A stretch of 49,652 nucleotides of DNA from Cytophagaceae bacterium. GTDB lineage: Bacteria > Bacteroidota > Bacteroidia > Cytophagales > Spirosomataceae. Location: assembly GCA_017984215.1 (NCBI GenBank), contig JAGOAA010000015.1, positions 1-49,652 of the forward strand, given 5' to 3'. Below are positions 8,081-14,913 of the stretch, piece after piece (positions within the stretch are counted from its first letter, which is position 1; every line of letters starts with the position of its first letter). The notes under the pieces are model-generated. The model worked only from the letters and a program-made list of their open reading frames with translations, ran no database searches and had not been told where the DNA came from. Position numbers and translations under genes: made by a program.

Positions 8081-8536
8081 ATGGCAGGCGTAAACAAAGT
8101 GATTTTATTAGGCAATTTAGGCGGAGATCCTGAAGTGCGAGCATTACCCAATGGGGTAAAAGTGGCGAATATCAATATCGCAACATCGGAAGCTTATACT
8201 GGGAAAGATGGCCAACGTGTCGAGCAAACAGAATGGCATCGTGTGGAATTATGGGATAATTTGGCCAACATCGCCGAACAATATTTGCGAAAAGGCAATC
8301 AAGTATATATCGAAGGAAAAATACGTTCAGAAGAGTGGCAAGATAAGACAGGTGCTACGGTGCGTGGTTATCGTATTCGAGCGACAAACATGAATTTGAT
8401 TGGTGGTCGTAATGAAAAGGGAGCTGATGCAACCGAACGTCCAAAGCCGGAAGCGGTTAACTTAAATGCCCCTGCGGCGAATGTGAACCCTTTTCCTACG
8501 GTAATGCAGGAGGAAGGCGATGATTTGCCATTTTAA
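8081..8536 (+). CDS. ssb: Single-stranded DNA-binding protein
   Basis: A 151-residue SSB. The OB-fold covers about residues 4-108, opening VNKVILLGNLGGDPEVR and including EWHRVELWDN and YIEGKIRSEEWQDK. A Pro/Ala/Asn-rich linker leads to the acidic tip EEGDDLPF, which recruits replication and repair partners. Length and tail are normal for a genomic, not plasmid, SSB. It starts 49 bases after mutY and is followed by a hairpin terminator (8552-8582). Confidence 0.97.
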   Translation: MAGVNKVILLGNLGGDPEVRALPNGVKVANINIATSEAYTGKDGQRVEQTEWHRVELWDNLANIAEQYLRKGNQVYIEGKIRSEEWQDKTGATVRGYRIRATNMNLIGGRNEKGADATERPKPEAVNLNAPAANVNPFPTVMQEEGDDLPF

Positions 8537-8551
8537 ATTTTCAATAAGAAG

Positions 8552-8582
8552 AGGGAATATAGGATGACTGTATTCCCTTTTT
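8552..8582 (+). terminator. Intrinsic terminator after ssb
   Basis: Arms AGGGAATATAG and CTGTATTCCCT form an 11-bp stem with one wobble pair and the loop GATGA. The run TTTTTC follows on the plus strand. It separates mutY-ssb from gldE, which has its own -7 box just downstream. Confidence 0.8.
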
Positions 8583-8584
8583 CT

Positions 8585-8592
8585 TAAATTTG
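8585..8592 (+). promoter_or_regulatory. -7 box of gldE promoter
   Basis: TAAATTTG matches TAnnTTTG and directly follows the ssb terminator, 22 bases before the gldE ATG. No convincing -33 TTTG is present at the usual distance because that position is inside the terminator stem. Confidence 0.5.
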
Positions 8593-8614
8593 TGCGTACT
8601 GTGCACATTAAAAT

Positions 8615-9967
8615 ATGGAGGCTGACCCCTTTCCCATTCATTTACTTACTATCATTGATCCCAACCTTCCTTTAAGTTCGGTGTTTTTCATCGGGATCAT
8701 TTTGATTGCTTTGCTTTTTCTTTCTGCCCTATTGGCTGGTTCGGAAGTTGCCTTCTTTTCCCTGAATGCGGATCAGCGGGCGGCGCTTCGTGATAGCGAT
8801 AATCCTGCGGAGAAGGCGGTAAGCCTACTTTTGGATAAACCCCAACAGCTTTTAGCGACCTTGTTGATCGCCATCAACTTTGTTAATATCATCTTCATTA
8901 CGCTGTCCAACTATTTGACAGAAATGATTTTAGGCCCTCAATCAGTAGGGACTTTAGTCGTGACTTTATTCTTGTTGTTCGGTGTCACGTTCATCATCAC
9001 ATTTTTCGGCGAATTGATTCCAAAAGTTTGGGCACAACAAAATAATATTCGCTTTGCGACGTTCTCTGCTACGTTAATTCAATTTTTCAACGTGGTTTTT
9101 ACTCCACTTTCAAGATCTTTATTGGCTATTTCCAATTTGATTGAAAAGCGAATTGAAAAGAAATCTTACACGTTGACGGCGCACGAATTGAACCATGCGT
9201 TGGAGATAACGACCGACGAGAATACAACGGAGCAGGAGAAGGATATTTTGCGTGGTATCTTGAATTTTGGCAATACGTCGGTTAAATCCGTCATGAAAGC
9301 CCGACGCGACATTGTCGCCTTTGATACGGAAATGGACTTCCATGAATTGATGGATAAAATCAATAAAAACGGATATTCGCGTGTGCCTGTTTTCAAGGAA
9401 ACCATCGATAAAATTGAAGGGATCTTGTACATCAAAGATTTGTTGGTTCATGTAGAAGAAGACGAGAAATTTGATTGGATTTCGTTGTTGCACCAACCGT
9501 TTTTTGTGCCAGAAAACAAGAAAATTGATGACTTGCTTTACGATTTTCAAGAGAAGCGGGTGCACATGGCGGTCGTGGTGAACGAATATGGGGAGACAGA
9601 GGGACTCGTAACCATGGAGGATATTATTGAGGAAATTGTGGGTGAAATCAACGATGAATTCGATGATGAAACCGCTGATTATAAACGCTTGGACGAACAA
9701 AATTATTTGTTTGAGGCTAAAACGTCCCTAAATGATTTTTGTCGGGTTTTCGATTTAGATGTCGTTTATTTTGAAAAGGCGAAAGGGGAAAGTGAAACCT
9801 TAGGAGGTTTAATGATCGAGTTATTTGGTCGGATTCCAAATTCCGGTGAAGAAATGGCCTGGGAGGATTTTGAATTTAAAATTCAATCTGTGGATGCTCG
9901 ACGCGTTAAAAAGGTAAAGGTGAGCAAAAAGTTAACCGATGTTTCTGAATCTGAATATGCTGTTTAA
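8615..9967 (+). CDS. gldE: GldE-type CNNM/CorC transporter protein
   Basis: A 450-residue membrane protein of the HlyC/CorC family, named GldE in gliding Bacteroidota for its location. A DUF21/CNNM membrane domain fills about residues 15-175, with hydrophobic segments near 22-42, 78-95, 108-128 and 137-155. A pair of CBS domains follows (about 205-335; SVMKARRDIVAF and HMAVVVNEYGETEGLVTMEDIIEEIVGEI). The C-terminal CorC_HlyC domain covers about 350-435 (LGGLMIELFGRIP). The family is associated with divalent cation transport; in gliding species GldE supports GldD. The mutY-ssb-gldE order is the classical one, but the next gene is not gldD. The downstream lipoprotein overlaps this gene by 11 bases. 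Confidence 0.9.
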   Translation: MEADPFPIHLLTIIDPNLPLSSVFFIGIILIALLFLSALLAGSEVAFFSLNADQRAALRDSDNPAEKAVSLLLDKPQQLLATLLIAINFVNIIFITLSNYLTEMILGPQSVGTLVVTLFLLFGVTFIITFFGELIPKVWAQQNNIRFATFSATLIQFFNVVFTPLSRSLLAISNLIEKRIEKKSYTLTAHELNHALEITTDENTTEQEKDILRGILNFGNTSVKSVMKARRDIVAFDTEMDFHELMDKINKNGYSRVPVFKETIDKIEGILYIKDLLVHVEEDEKFDWISLLHQPFFVPENKKIDDLLYDFQEKRVHMAVVVNEYGETEGLVTMEDIIEEIVGEINDEFDDETADYKRLDEQNYLFEAKTSLNDFCRVFDLDVVYFEKAKGESETLGGLMIELFGRIPNSGEEMAWEDFEFKIQSVDARRVKKVKVSKKLTDVSESEYAV

Positions 9968-10904
9968 ATCCACTCGATATATTTACATAGGCATGGTTGC
10001 CTTAGGGTTATCTGCTTGTATTAAGTTGATGCCCGATCCCACGGATCCCTCGCAAGGGGAATCGTCCTTTGAGAATGCCGTTGATCGAGGTGCTCTAGAT
10101 AATCCTAGAATCATGGAGGCATCGGGTATAGGGGCGAGCAGAAAAAATCCGGGCTACTTTTGGGTAACAAACGATTCAGATGTTCAAGGCCCGATGTTGT
10201 ATCTGATCGACTCTTTGGGCAAAGGGAAAAAGGAATATTTATTGAGTGGAGCAACCCACCGGGATTGGGAAGATTTGGCTGTCGTAACGGAATCCGATGG
10301 TTCTGCCACCGTTTACGTGGCTGATTTCGGCGATAATTTTCAAGATAACCCGAATTATGCTATTTATTGGTTTAAAGATTTAGCTATTACATCAAATCCC
10401 TATACGGTATTAACGGATATTAATAAATTAACCTTTCGCTTGCCAGATGGCTTTCGTGATATGGAAACCTTGTTAATTGATCAGAAATCCAAAGATATAT
10501 TTGTGATTACGAAGCGGGAAAATAGTAAGCGTTTATATAAAATACCCGCAGCGAAGGTGCTGAATGGGACGACAGTCACAGCAGAATATATTCAAGATTT
10601 AACCTTTTCGACACCGTTTTCGAGTGATGCAAAAATCCAACAAGCCTATTTCTTAACTGGAGGAAGTGTTTCTCCAGATAATTCGGAAATATTGATTCGT
10701 AATTACATTGGCATCTATTACTGGAAGCGCAAAACGGGGGAAAGTATTCCGGAGGCGCTTCTGCGTCCCGCGAAGGCTGTACCTTATTTATTAGAGCCCC
10801 AAGGAGAAGGAGTAACGTTTTCTTTAGATGGTTCAGGATATTACACCCTTTCAGAATCGCCTGATTTAGTGCCTGCTCACCTGTATTATTATAAGAAAAA
10901 GTGA
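9957..10904 (+). CDS. Predicted lipoprotein, beta-propeller-like, first of a tandem pair
   Basis: A 315-residue lipoprotein: signal peptide with lipobox LSAC, lipidated Cys21. I prefer ATG 9957 over ATG 9939 because it leaves a normal lipoprotein signal. The mature part is beta-rich with the motifs EASGIGASRKNPGYFWVTND, HRDWEDLA, YVADFGDNF, LPDGFRDMETLLID, TKRENSKRLY and EPQGEGVTF. I recognise this pattern from an uncharacterised secreted family that resembles SdiA-regulated or esterase-like-phytase propellers, but cannot assign activity. No surface-export KDE signal follows the cysteine (CIKLMPDP), so it is probably periplasm-facing. It overlaps gldE by 11 bases and the next gene by four, implying one operon. 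Confidence 0.75.
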   Translation: MLFKSTRYIYIGMVALGLSACIKLMPDPTDPSQGESSFENAVDRGALDNPRIMEASGIGASRKNPGYFWVTNDSDVQGPMLYLIDSLGKGKKEYLLSGATHRDWEDLAVVTESDGSATVYVADFGDNFQDNPNYAIYWFKDLAITSNPYTVLTDINKLTFRLPDGFRDMETLLIDQKSKDIFVITKRENSKRLYKIPAAKVLNGTTVTAEYIQDLTFSTPFSSDAKIQQAYFLTGGSVSPDNSEILIRNYIGIYYWKRKTGESIPEALLRPAKAVPYLLEPQGEGVTFSLDGSGYYTLSESPDLVPAHLYYYKKK

Positions 10905-11842
10905 GAAAGAGAAGTCGCATACAGGTATTTGTGATGGGCTTGCTCGTATGGGCTTGCCAATCTTTTTACATTGGGGATTCCGACCAATCTCAAACGCGCT
11001 TTTCGAATACGAAGGATGTAGGAGTCTTGGCTAATATTGAAATCGATGAGGCATCCGGCATGGTTGCTTCCCTTCGAAATCCAGGAAACTTTTGGGTAAT
11101 CAATGATTCGAAGGATTTGAATCGCATGTTTTTAGTCAGTGAAGCGGGTCAAGGGAAAGCAGAATTTAGCTTATTGGGCTTGCATAATCGCGACTGGGAG
11201 GCGATGGGCCGCTGGCAGAATCGGACGGGTCAAACCTATTTGTATGTAGCGGATATCGGGGATAATTTTGCTCAAAATGCTACCTATCAGGTTCACCGCT
11301 TTTTAGAGCCATCGTTGAAATTAACAGATCCTTTACGCCGAGTTATTAAACACACCCAAAGTTTGGCATTCACGTTGCCTGACGGGTCACGAGATATGGA
11401 ATGCATGCTGATTGATCAGATTACCGGCGATCTTTATTTTATCTCCAAACGGGAAGATCACAAGCGTTTATATCGCTTGCCTGCAGAAGCATTTGCGTCC
11501 AAGGGAATTCAGAAAGCTCAGTTTATGTACGAATTGAATTTCTCCATACCCACGTCAGACCTCAGCTTGCTCAAGCAATTGTATTTCATTACGGATGGGA
11601 ATGTGGCATCTTCCAACGAAGAAATCATTATCCGCAATTACTTGGAAATCTATTACTGGAAAAAGCAAAAACAGGAAAGCATTGCAGACGCGCTTCGTCG
11701 GAAGCCGCGCATTGTTCCTAGTATCCTTGAACCACAAGGGGAAGCTTTGGCTTTTGACGGCATGAACAGAGGCTATGCAAGCATCTCGGAGATTGCAAGT
11801 TTATCGAGTCCAGCGCACTTGCATTACACCGCTAAGCGATAA
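10901..11842 (+). CDS. Predicted lipoprotein, paralogue of the preceding gene
   Basis: A 313-residue lipoprotein with lipobox VWAC and Cys19. Start is GTG 10901 in the overlap GTGA with the preceding stop. It repeats the preceding protein's landmarks in the same order: EASGMVASLRNPGNFWVIND, NRDWEAMG, YVADIGDNF, LPDGSRDMECMLID, SKREDHKRLYRLP and EPQGEALAF. The two are clearly a tandem duplication but have diverged widely outside these motifs, so they may have split functions. The 3' end overlaps the convergent helicase gene by 11 bases. Function unknown. Confidence 0.75.
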   Translation: MRKRSRIQVFVMGLLVWACQSFYIGDSDQSQTRFSNTKDVGVLANIEIDEASGMVASLRNPGNFWVINDSKDLNRMFLVSEAGQGKAEFSLLGLHNRDWEAMGRWQNRTGQTYLYVADIGDNFAQNATYQVHRFLEPSLKLTDPLRRVIKHTQSLAFTLPDGSRDMECMLIDQITGDLYFISKREDHKRLYRLPAEAFASKGIQKAQFMYELNFSIPTSDLSLLKQLYFITDGNVASSNEEIIIRNYLEIYYWKKQKQESIADALRRKPRIVPSILEPQGEALAFDGMNRGYASISEIASLSSPAHLHYTAKR

Positions 11843-14108
11843 TCATTAGTTTCGCGAAACTTAATAGCAAGGTTTTTTCCCCCACGCCTTGTTCGAACAA
11901 AATGTGTGCTTTGCGTTCGGCGCCATTGACCTCCAACTTCTGAATCGTCCCAAAACCAAATTTCTGATGTTCTACCCGCTGGCCTGCGGCTAAACTCAAT
12001 GCGTCTGATTGCACAAAATTCGCCGAAGGGACATGTTGGTAATTCGTATTCTGCTTCGGTTTTTGAATCAATTGAGCGGCACTCGCGCTGGTGGATTTCT
12101 CCACGAAGCCCGTTTTTTGAACGGGTCTGAAGTTAGATGTGTCCTTCTTTCCTGGCGTTTTCGCCATTTTGAGGTAGGTGCTGTCGAGTTCATCGATGAA
12201 CCGACTCGGCTCACAACTTTTTAATCGGCCGAATTGATAACGGGATTCCGCATAGGAAATCATCAGTTTTTTCTCCGCCCGCGTGATGGCAACATAGAAC
12301 AAGCGACGTTCTTCTTCGAGATCCGCTTGGCTTTGCAACATCATTTGACTCGGGAATAAATCTTCCTCTAATCCTACTAAAAATACATGCTTAAACTCCA
12401 ATCCTTTGGCTGAGTGAACCGTCATCAAGGTTACTTTGTCCTTATCGTTCGGGTCTTCGGTGGTGTCCGCGTTTGTGAGCAGGGAAACCGACTGCAAGAA
12501 AGTTGACAACGATTTGTCCTCATTTTCTTCCGAATCCACGAATTGCTTGATGGCGTTCAGTAATTCTTGTACGTTTTGGTAGCGCGCTAAGCCTTCAACC
12601 GTTTTGTCTTCATATAATTCACGAACCAATCCGGATGTTTTAGCAACGTGACTCGCTACTTCATAGGCATCTTTTTGTTCCACCTCGACCATCAATTTAT
12701 ATGACTTGATCAAGTCGGCGAATTGTTCAATCGGTGCCGTGCCGCGCACGCCTTGGAATTGATTAATATTTGCGACCACATCCCAAACCGTTGAACTTTG
12801 CTCAGCGGCAGTTAAGGAAATTTTGGCGATGGTTGTATCTCCAATCCCGCGTTTCGGTAAATTAATGATACGCTTGAAAGCTTCTTCATCTTGTTGGTTT
12901 ACCACAAAACGTAAGTAGCCCAAGACATCCTTGATTTCCTTCCGTTGGTAGAAAGATAAGCCGCCGATAATCCGATACTTGATATTTAAGCGACGCAAGG
13001 ATTCCTCAAAGGAGCGAGATTGTGCATTGGTACGATACAGAATGGCAAAGTCGGAGAAGCGTAAACCTTCCTTTTGACAGGTTTCAAATATGTTGGAAGC
13101 AATGATGCGTCCTTCTTCGTTATCGCTTCCCGCACGAATGATTTCGATCTGATCGCCATCTTCATTCGACGTAAAGACGTCTTTCTTTAATTGGTTTTTA
13201 TTCCGTGCGATGACTGAGTTCGCCACAGCGACGATGGCTTTAGTCGAACGGTAGTTCTCTTCGAGTTTGATCGTTGTTAAATCGGGGTAATCGCGCTCGA
13301 AATTGAGGATATTTTGGATGTCGGCCCCGCGGAAGGCATAAATACTTTGCGCATCGTCACCTACGACACAGATGTTTTGGTGAACGGCGGAAAGCTTTTT
13401 GGTGATGAGGTATTGGGATACGTTGGTATCTTGAAACTCATCGACCATCACATGCTTGAATTTGTGTTGGTATTTGTGCAACACATCCAGGTGATCGCGG
13501 AAAAGAATATTCGTTTGAAAGAGCAAATCATCAAAATCCATGGCATTTGCCTGGAAGCAGCGCGTACAATATAATTTATAGAGCTGTCCCATCATCGGGA
13601 TTTTGGCGTAACGATCTTCCTGTTCTAAAACGGGGCTGTTGATGTATTGTTCGGGGCCAATTAGTCGGTTTTTTGCATTGGAGATTCGGTTCAAGACCAA
13701 ATTGACTTTGTAAATTTTATCATCTAGATTTTGCTCTTTGATGAGCGTCCGGATGAGGGATTTGGCATCGTCGGTATCGTAGATGGAAAAATTGGAGGTA
13801 TAGCCCAAACGTTCCCCTTCAAAGCGTAGGATTTTGGCAAACACGGAGTGGAAAGTACCCATCCAGATGTTTTTGGCTTGCGTCCCGATGACGCTTTCGA
13901 TCCGATGGCGCATTTCGCCGGCGGCCTTATTCGTAAAGGTCAAAAGCAGAATGCTGAATGGATCGACGCCCTTATCGATTAAATGGGCTGTGCGGTAGGT
14001 CAGCACGCGGGTTTTTCCCGAGCCGGCACCAGCAATGATCATTAGGGGACCATCGATGTGTTCGACTGCTTGTCGTTGGGGCTCATTCAGACCTGCCAGG
14101 TAATCCAT
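11832..14108 (-). CDS. UvrD/PcrA-type superfamily 1A DNA helicase
   Basis: A 758-residue 3'-5' helicase. Seen are the Q-motif LNEPQRQAV (7-15), Walker A AGAGSGKT (26-33), motif II DEFQDTN, motif III QSIYAFRGAD, motif IV ENYRSTKAI, motif V VTLMTVHSAKGLEF and motif VI VAITRAEKKL. The C-terminus has the small tudor-like domain of PcrA/UvrD (QRVEHQKFGFGTIQKLE). Start placed at ATG 14108 (MDYLAGLNEPQ), the family's usual N-terminus. An in-frame TTG at 14141 lies inside the predicted -7 box and is unlikely. Role: nucleotide excision and mismatch repair, removal of RecA and stalled polymerase. Confidence 0.94.
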   Translation of the reverse strand: MDYLAGLNEPQRQAVEHIDGPLMIIAGAGSGKTRVLTYRTAHLIDKGVDPFSILLLTFTNKAAGEMRHRIESVIGTQAKNIWMGTFHSVFAKILRFEGERLGYTSNFSIYDTDDAKSLIRTLIKEQNLDDKIYKVNLVLNRISNAKNRLIGPEQYINSPVLEQEDRYAKIPMMGQLYKLYCTRCFQANAMDFDDLLFQTNILFRDHLDVLHKYQHKFKHVMVDEFQDTNVSQYLITKKLSAVHQNICVVGDDAQSIYAFRGADIQNILNFERDYPDLTTIKLEENYRSTKAIVAVANSVIARNKNQLKKDVFTSNEDGDQIEIIRAGSDNEEGRIIASNIFETCQKEGLRFSDFAILYRTNAQSRSFEESLRRLNIKYRIIGGLSFYQRKEIKDVLGYLRFVVNQQDEEAFKRIINLPKRGIGDTTIAKISLTAAEQSSTVWDVVANINQFQGVRGTAPIEQFADLIKSYKLMVEVEQKDAYEVASHVAKTSGLVRELYEDKTVEGLARYQNVQELLNAIKQFVDSEENEDKSLSTFLQSVSLLTNADTTEDPNDKDKVTLMTVHSAKGLEFKHVFLVGLEEDLFPSQMMLQSQADLEEERRLFYVAITRAEKKLMISYAESRYQFGRLKSCEPSRFIDELDSTYLKMAKTPGKKDTSNFRPVQKTGFVEKSTSASAAQLIQKPKQNTNYQHVPSANFVQSDALSLAAGQRVEHQKFGFGTIQKLEVNGAERKAHILFEQGVGEKTLLLSFAKLMIIA

Positions 14109-14138
14109 AGGGTATAATTTAAATTCAATTGGGGGGAG

Positions 14139-14146
14139 CAAAAATA
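14139..14146 (-). promoter_or_regulatory. -7 box of the helicase promoter
   Basis: On the minus strand this reads TATTTTTG, an exact TAnnTTTG match, 30 bases before the ATG at 14108. No clear -33 TTTG is seen. It overlaps the alternative TTG start, which argues for the shorter protein. Confidence 0.5.
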
Positions 14147-14180
14147 GGAAATTTTGACGGGTAATTCGATGTGTAAATTG

Positions 14181-14214
14181 ATAAAAAAAGGCGCAGAATG
14201 TCCGCGCCCTTTTA
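14181..14214 (-). terminator. Intrinsic terminator after the small secreted protein gene
   Basis: Stem GGCGC / GCGCC with a nine-base loop is flanked by A and T runs. On the minus strand it ends in CTTTTTTTAT, 27 bases or so beyond the stop at 14242. It isolates this gene from the helicase promoter. Confidence 0.75.
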
Positions 14215-14241
14215 CCCTTAATCTTTCACTTGTTGACTTAC

Positions 14242-14595
14242 CTATTGGACAGCGACTAAATCGCGTTTTACTTCCGTTAGGATGTTGAATGTTTTGGATT
14301 GAATGACCTGTTTTTTGGCATTTAGGATTTCCATTTTATACTTTCCGTCCAAAAGGTTTGCGAAGTTGTACAACTTCTTGCTTGCGATTACTTCTTGGTG
14401 GATGATATTTTGGTCTGCATCGTAAATGATGACTACAAGTTTCGAATTCGGTTCAGCGCTAACTAGGAATTTCATTCTTCCCACTTGGTTGATGCTAACA
14501 GGTAAGCTTAATCCGGCGGCCATTGCGTGGGGAGTCATGGACATGCTCGTTGCGAAGAAGGCAAGAGCCATTGCATTGATGATGTACTTTTTCAT
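14242..14595 (-). CDS. Small secreted protein of unknown function
   Basis: A 117-residue protein with a signal peptide (MKKYIINAMALAFFATSMSM..., likely cleavage after HAMA near residue 27). The mature ~90 residues alternate short beta-strands and turns (KFLVSAEPNSKLVVIIYD, IHQEVIASKKLYNF, GKYKMEILNAKKQVIQSKTFNI). This looks like one Ig-like or transthyretin-like sandwich similar in feel to DUF3244-type Bacteroidota proteins. No catalytic residues or cysteines are visible. It has its own strong promoter (14646-14675), a palindrome in the leader and a terminator, so it is a monocistronic, probably well expressed gene. It diverges from the TonB receptor gene. Confidence 0.7.
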   Translation of the reverse strand: MKKYIINAMALAFFATSMSMTPHAMAAGLSLPVSINQVGRMKFLVSAEPNSKLVVIIYDADQNIIHQEVIASKKLYNFANLLDGKYKMEILNAKKQVIQSKTFNILTEVKRDLVAVQ

Positions 14596-14621
14596 ACTCG
14601 TTTGATTTTAAAATACTTAGG

Positions 14622-14635
14622 CGGAAATATTTCCG
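14622..14635. promoter_or_regulatory. Perfect 14-bp palindrome in the leader of the small secreted protein gene
   Basis: CGGAAATATTTCCG is a perfect palindrome 27-40 bases upstream of the leftward ATG at 14595, just downstream of the expected transcription start (about 14639). It could be an operator for a dimeric repressor or a 5' mRNA hairpin. Confidence 0.5.
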
Positions 14636-14645
14636 TTTGTTGACC

Positions 14646-14675
14646 CAAAACTAAACTTTCCATGTTAGCTCCAAA
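14646..14675 (-). promoter_or_regulatory. Promoter of the small secreted protein gene
   Basis: Minus strand TTTG (forward CAAA, 14672-14675), 18-base spacer, then TAGTTTTG (forward CAAAACTA, 14646-14653). Close to the full Bacteroidota consensus TTTG-N19-TAnnTTTG. Confidence 0.7.
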
Positions 14676-14784
14676 TTAAATCCGAGTAAAATTTAACTTT
14701 TTCAAGAAAGTTCTTCTTAAAAAAATTATAATTCTCGGAATTGTGCAATTGTGTGCCGGGTTTTCATGAGCCCAGATTTCAATG

Positions 14785-14801
14785 TTATCAAATTGTTAAT
14801 G
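14785..14801 (+). promoter_or_regulatory. Second, upstream Pho-box-like direct repeat
   Basis: TTATCA, five bases, TTAATG: an 11-bp-period direct repeat like the promoter-proximal site. It begins 53 bp (about five helical turns) upstream of the one at 14838, so both would face the same side of the DNA. Confidence 0.4.
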
Positions 14802-14837
14802 AATGCAGAATTGTTTTAACCATTTGGTAAAGTATCG

Positions 14838-14882
14838 TTAATGCGACCTTAATCAAGGCGGTTTTTCTTTCGGGTAGTTTTG
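14838..14882 (+). promoter_or_regulatory. Pho-box-like promoter of the TonB receptor operon
   Basis: TTAATG-cgacc-TTAATC (14838-14854) is a direct repeat with 11-bp period. The second hexamer starts exactly 26 bp before the -7 box TAGTTTTG (14875-14882). No TTTG -33 element is present, as expected for an activator-dependent promoter. The same geometry recurs at both PiT genes. Known PhoB/PhoP sites are also direct repeats of about 11 bp; the B. subtilis PhoP hexamer is TTAACA-like. Regulation by a PhoB-type protein is inferred. Confidence 0.65.
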
Positions 14883-14894
14883 CATCGTAAAATT

Positions 14895-14908
14895 CACCAG
14901 TATTAAAA
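14895..14908 (+). promoter_or_regulatory. 5'-leader element CACCAGTATTAAAA
   Basis: A CACCARTATWAA-like string five bases before the ATG of the TonB receptor. Similar strings lie at 19555, 24217 and 25739 close to other start codons of the phosphate island. Possibly a translation-initiation or processing element; the motif is short and AT-rich. Confidence 0.3.
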
Positions 14909-14913
14909 TTCGC

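Larger units (their letters stand above)
14596..14913. other. Divergent regulatory region, small secreted protein / TonB receptor
   Basis: This 318-base gap contains no gene that I can support. On the left it holds the promoter and leader palindrome of the leftward secreted protein (14622-14675). On the right it holds two TTAAYA-like direct-repeat sites (14785-14801 and 14838-14854), the -7 box TAGTTTTG (14875-14882) and the 5' leader of the TonB receptor gene. The middle, about 14676-14784, is AT-rich with no clear structure. Confidence 0.7.

Noticed and set aside
9119-9700. 193-codon antisense frame inside gldE
   Set aside because: Antisense to conserved CBS and CNNM domains, with a His/Phe-rich composition typical of a reversed coding frame.
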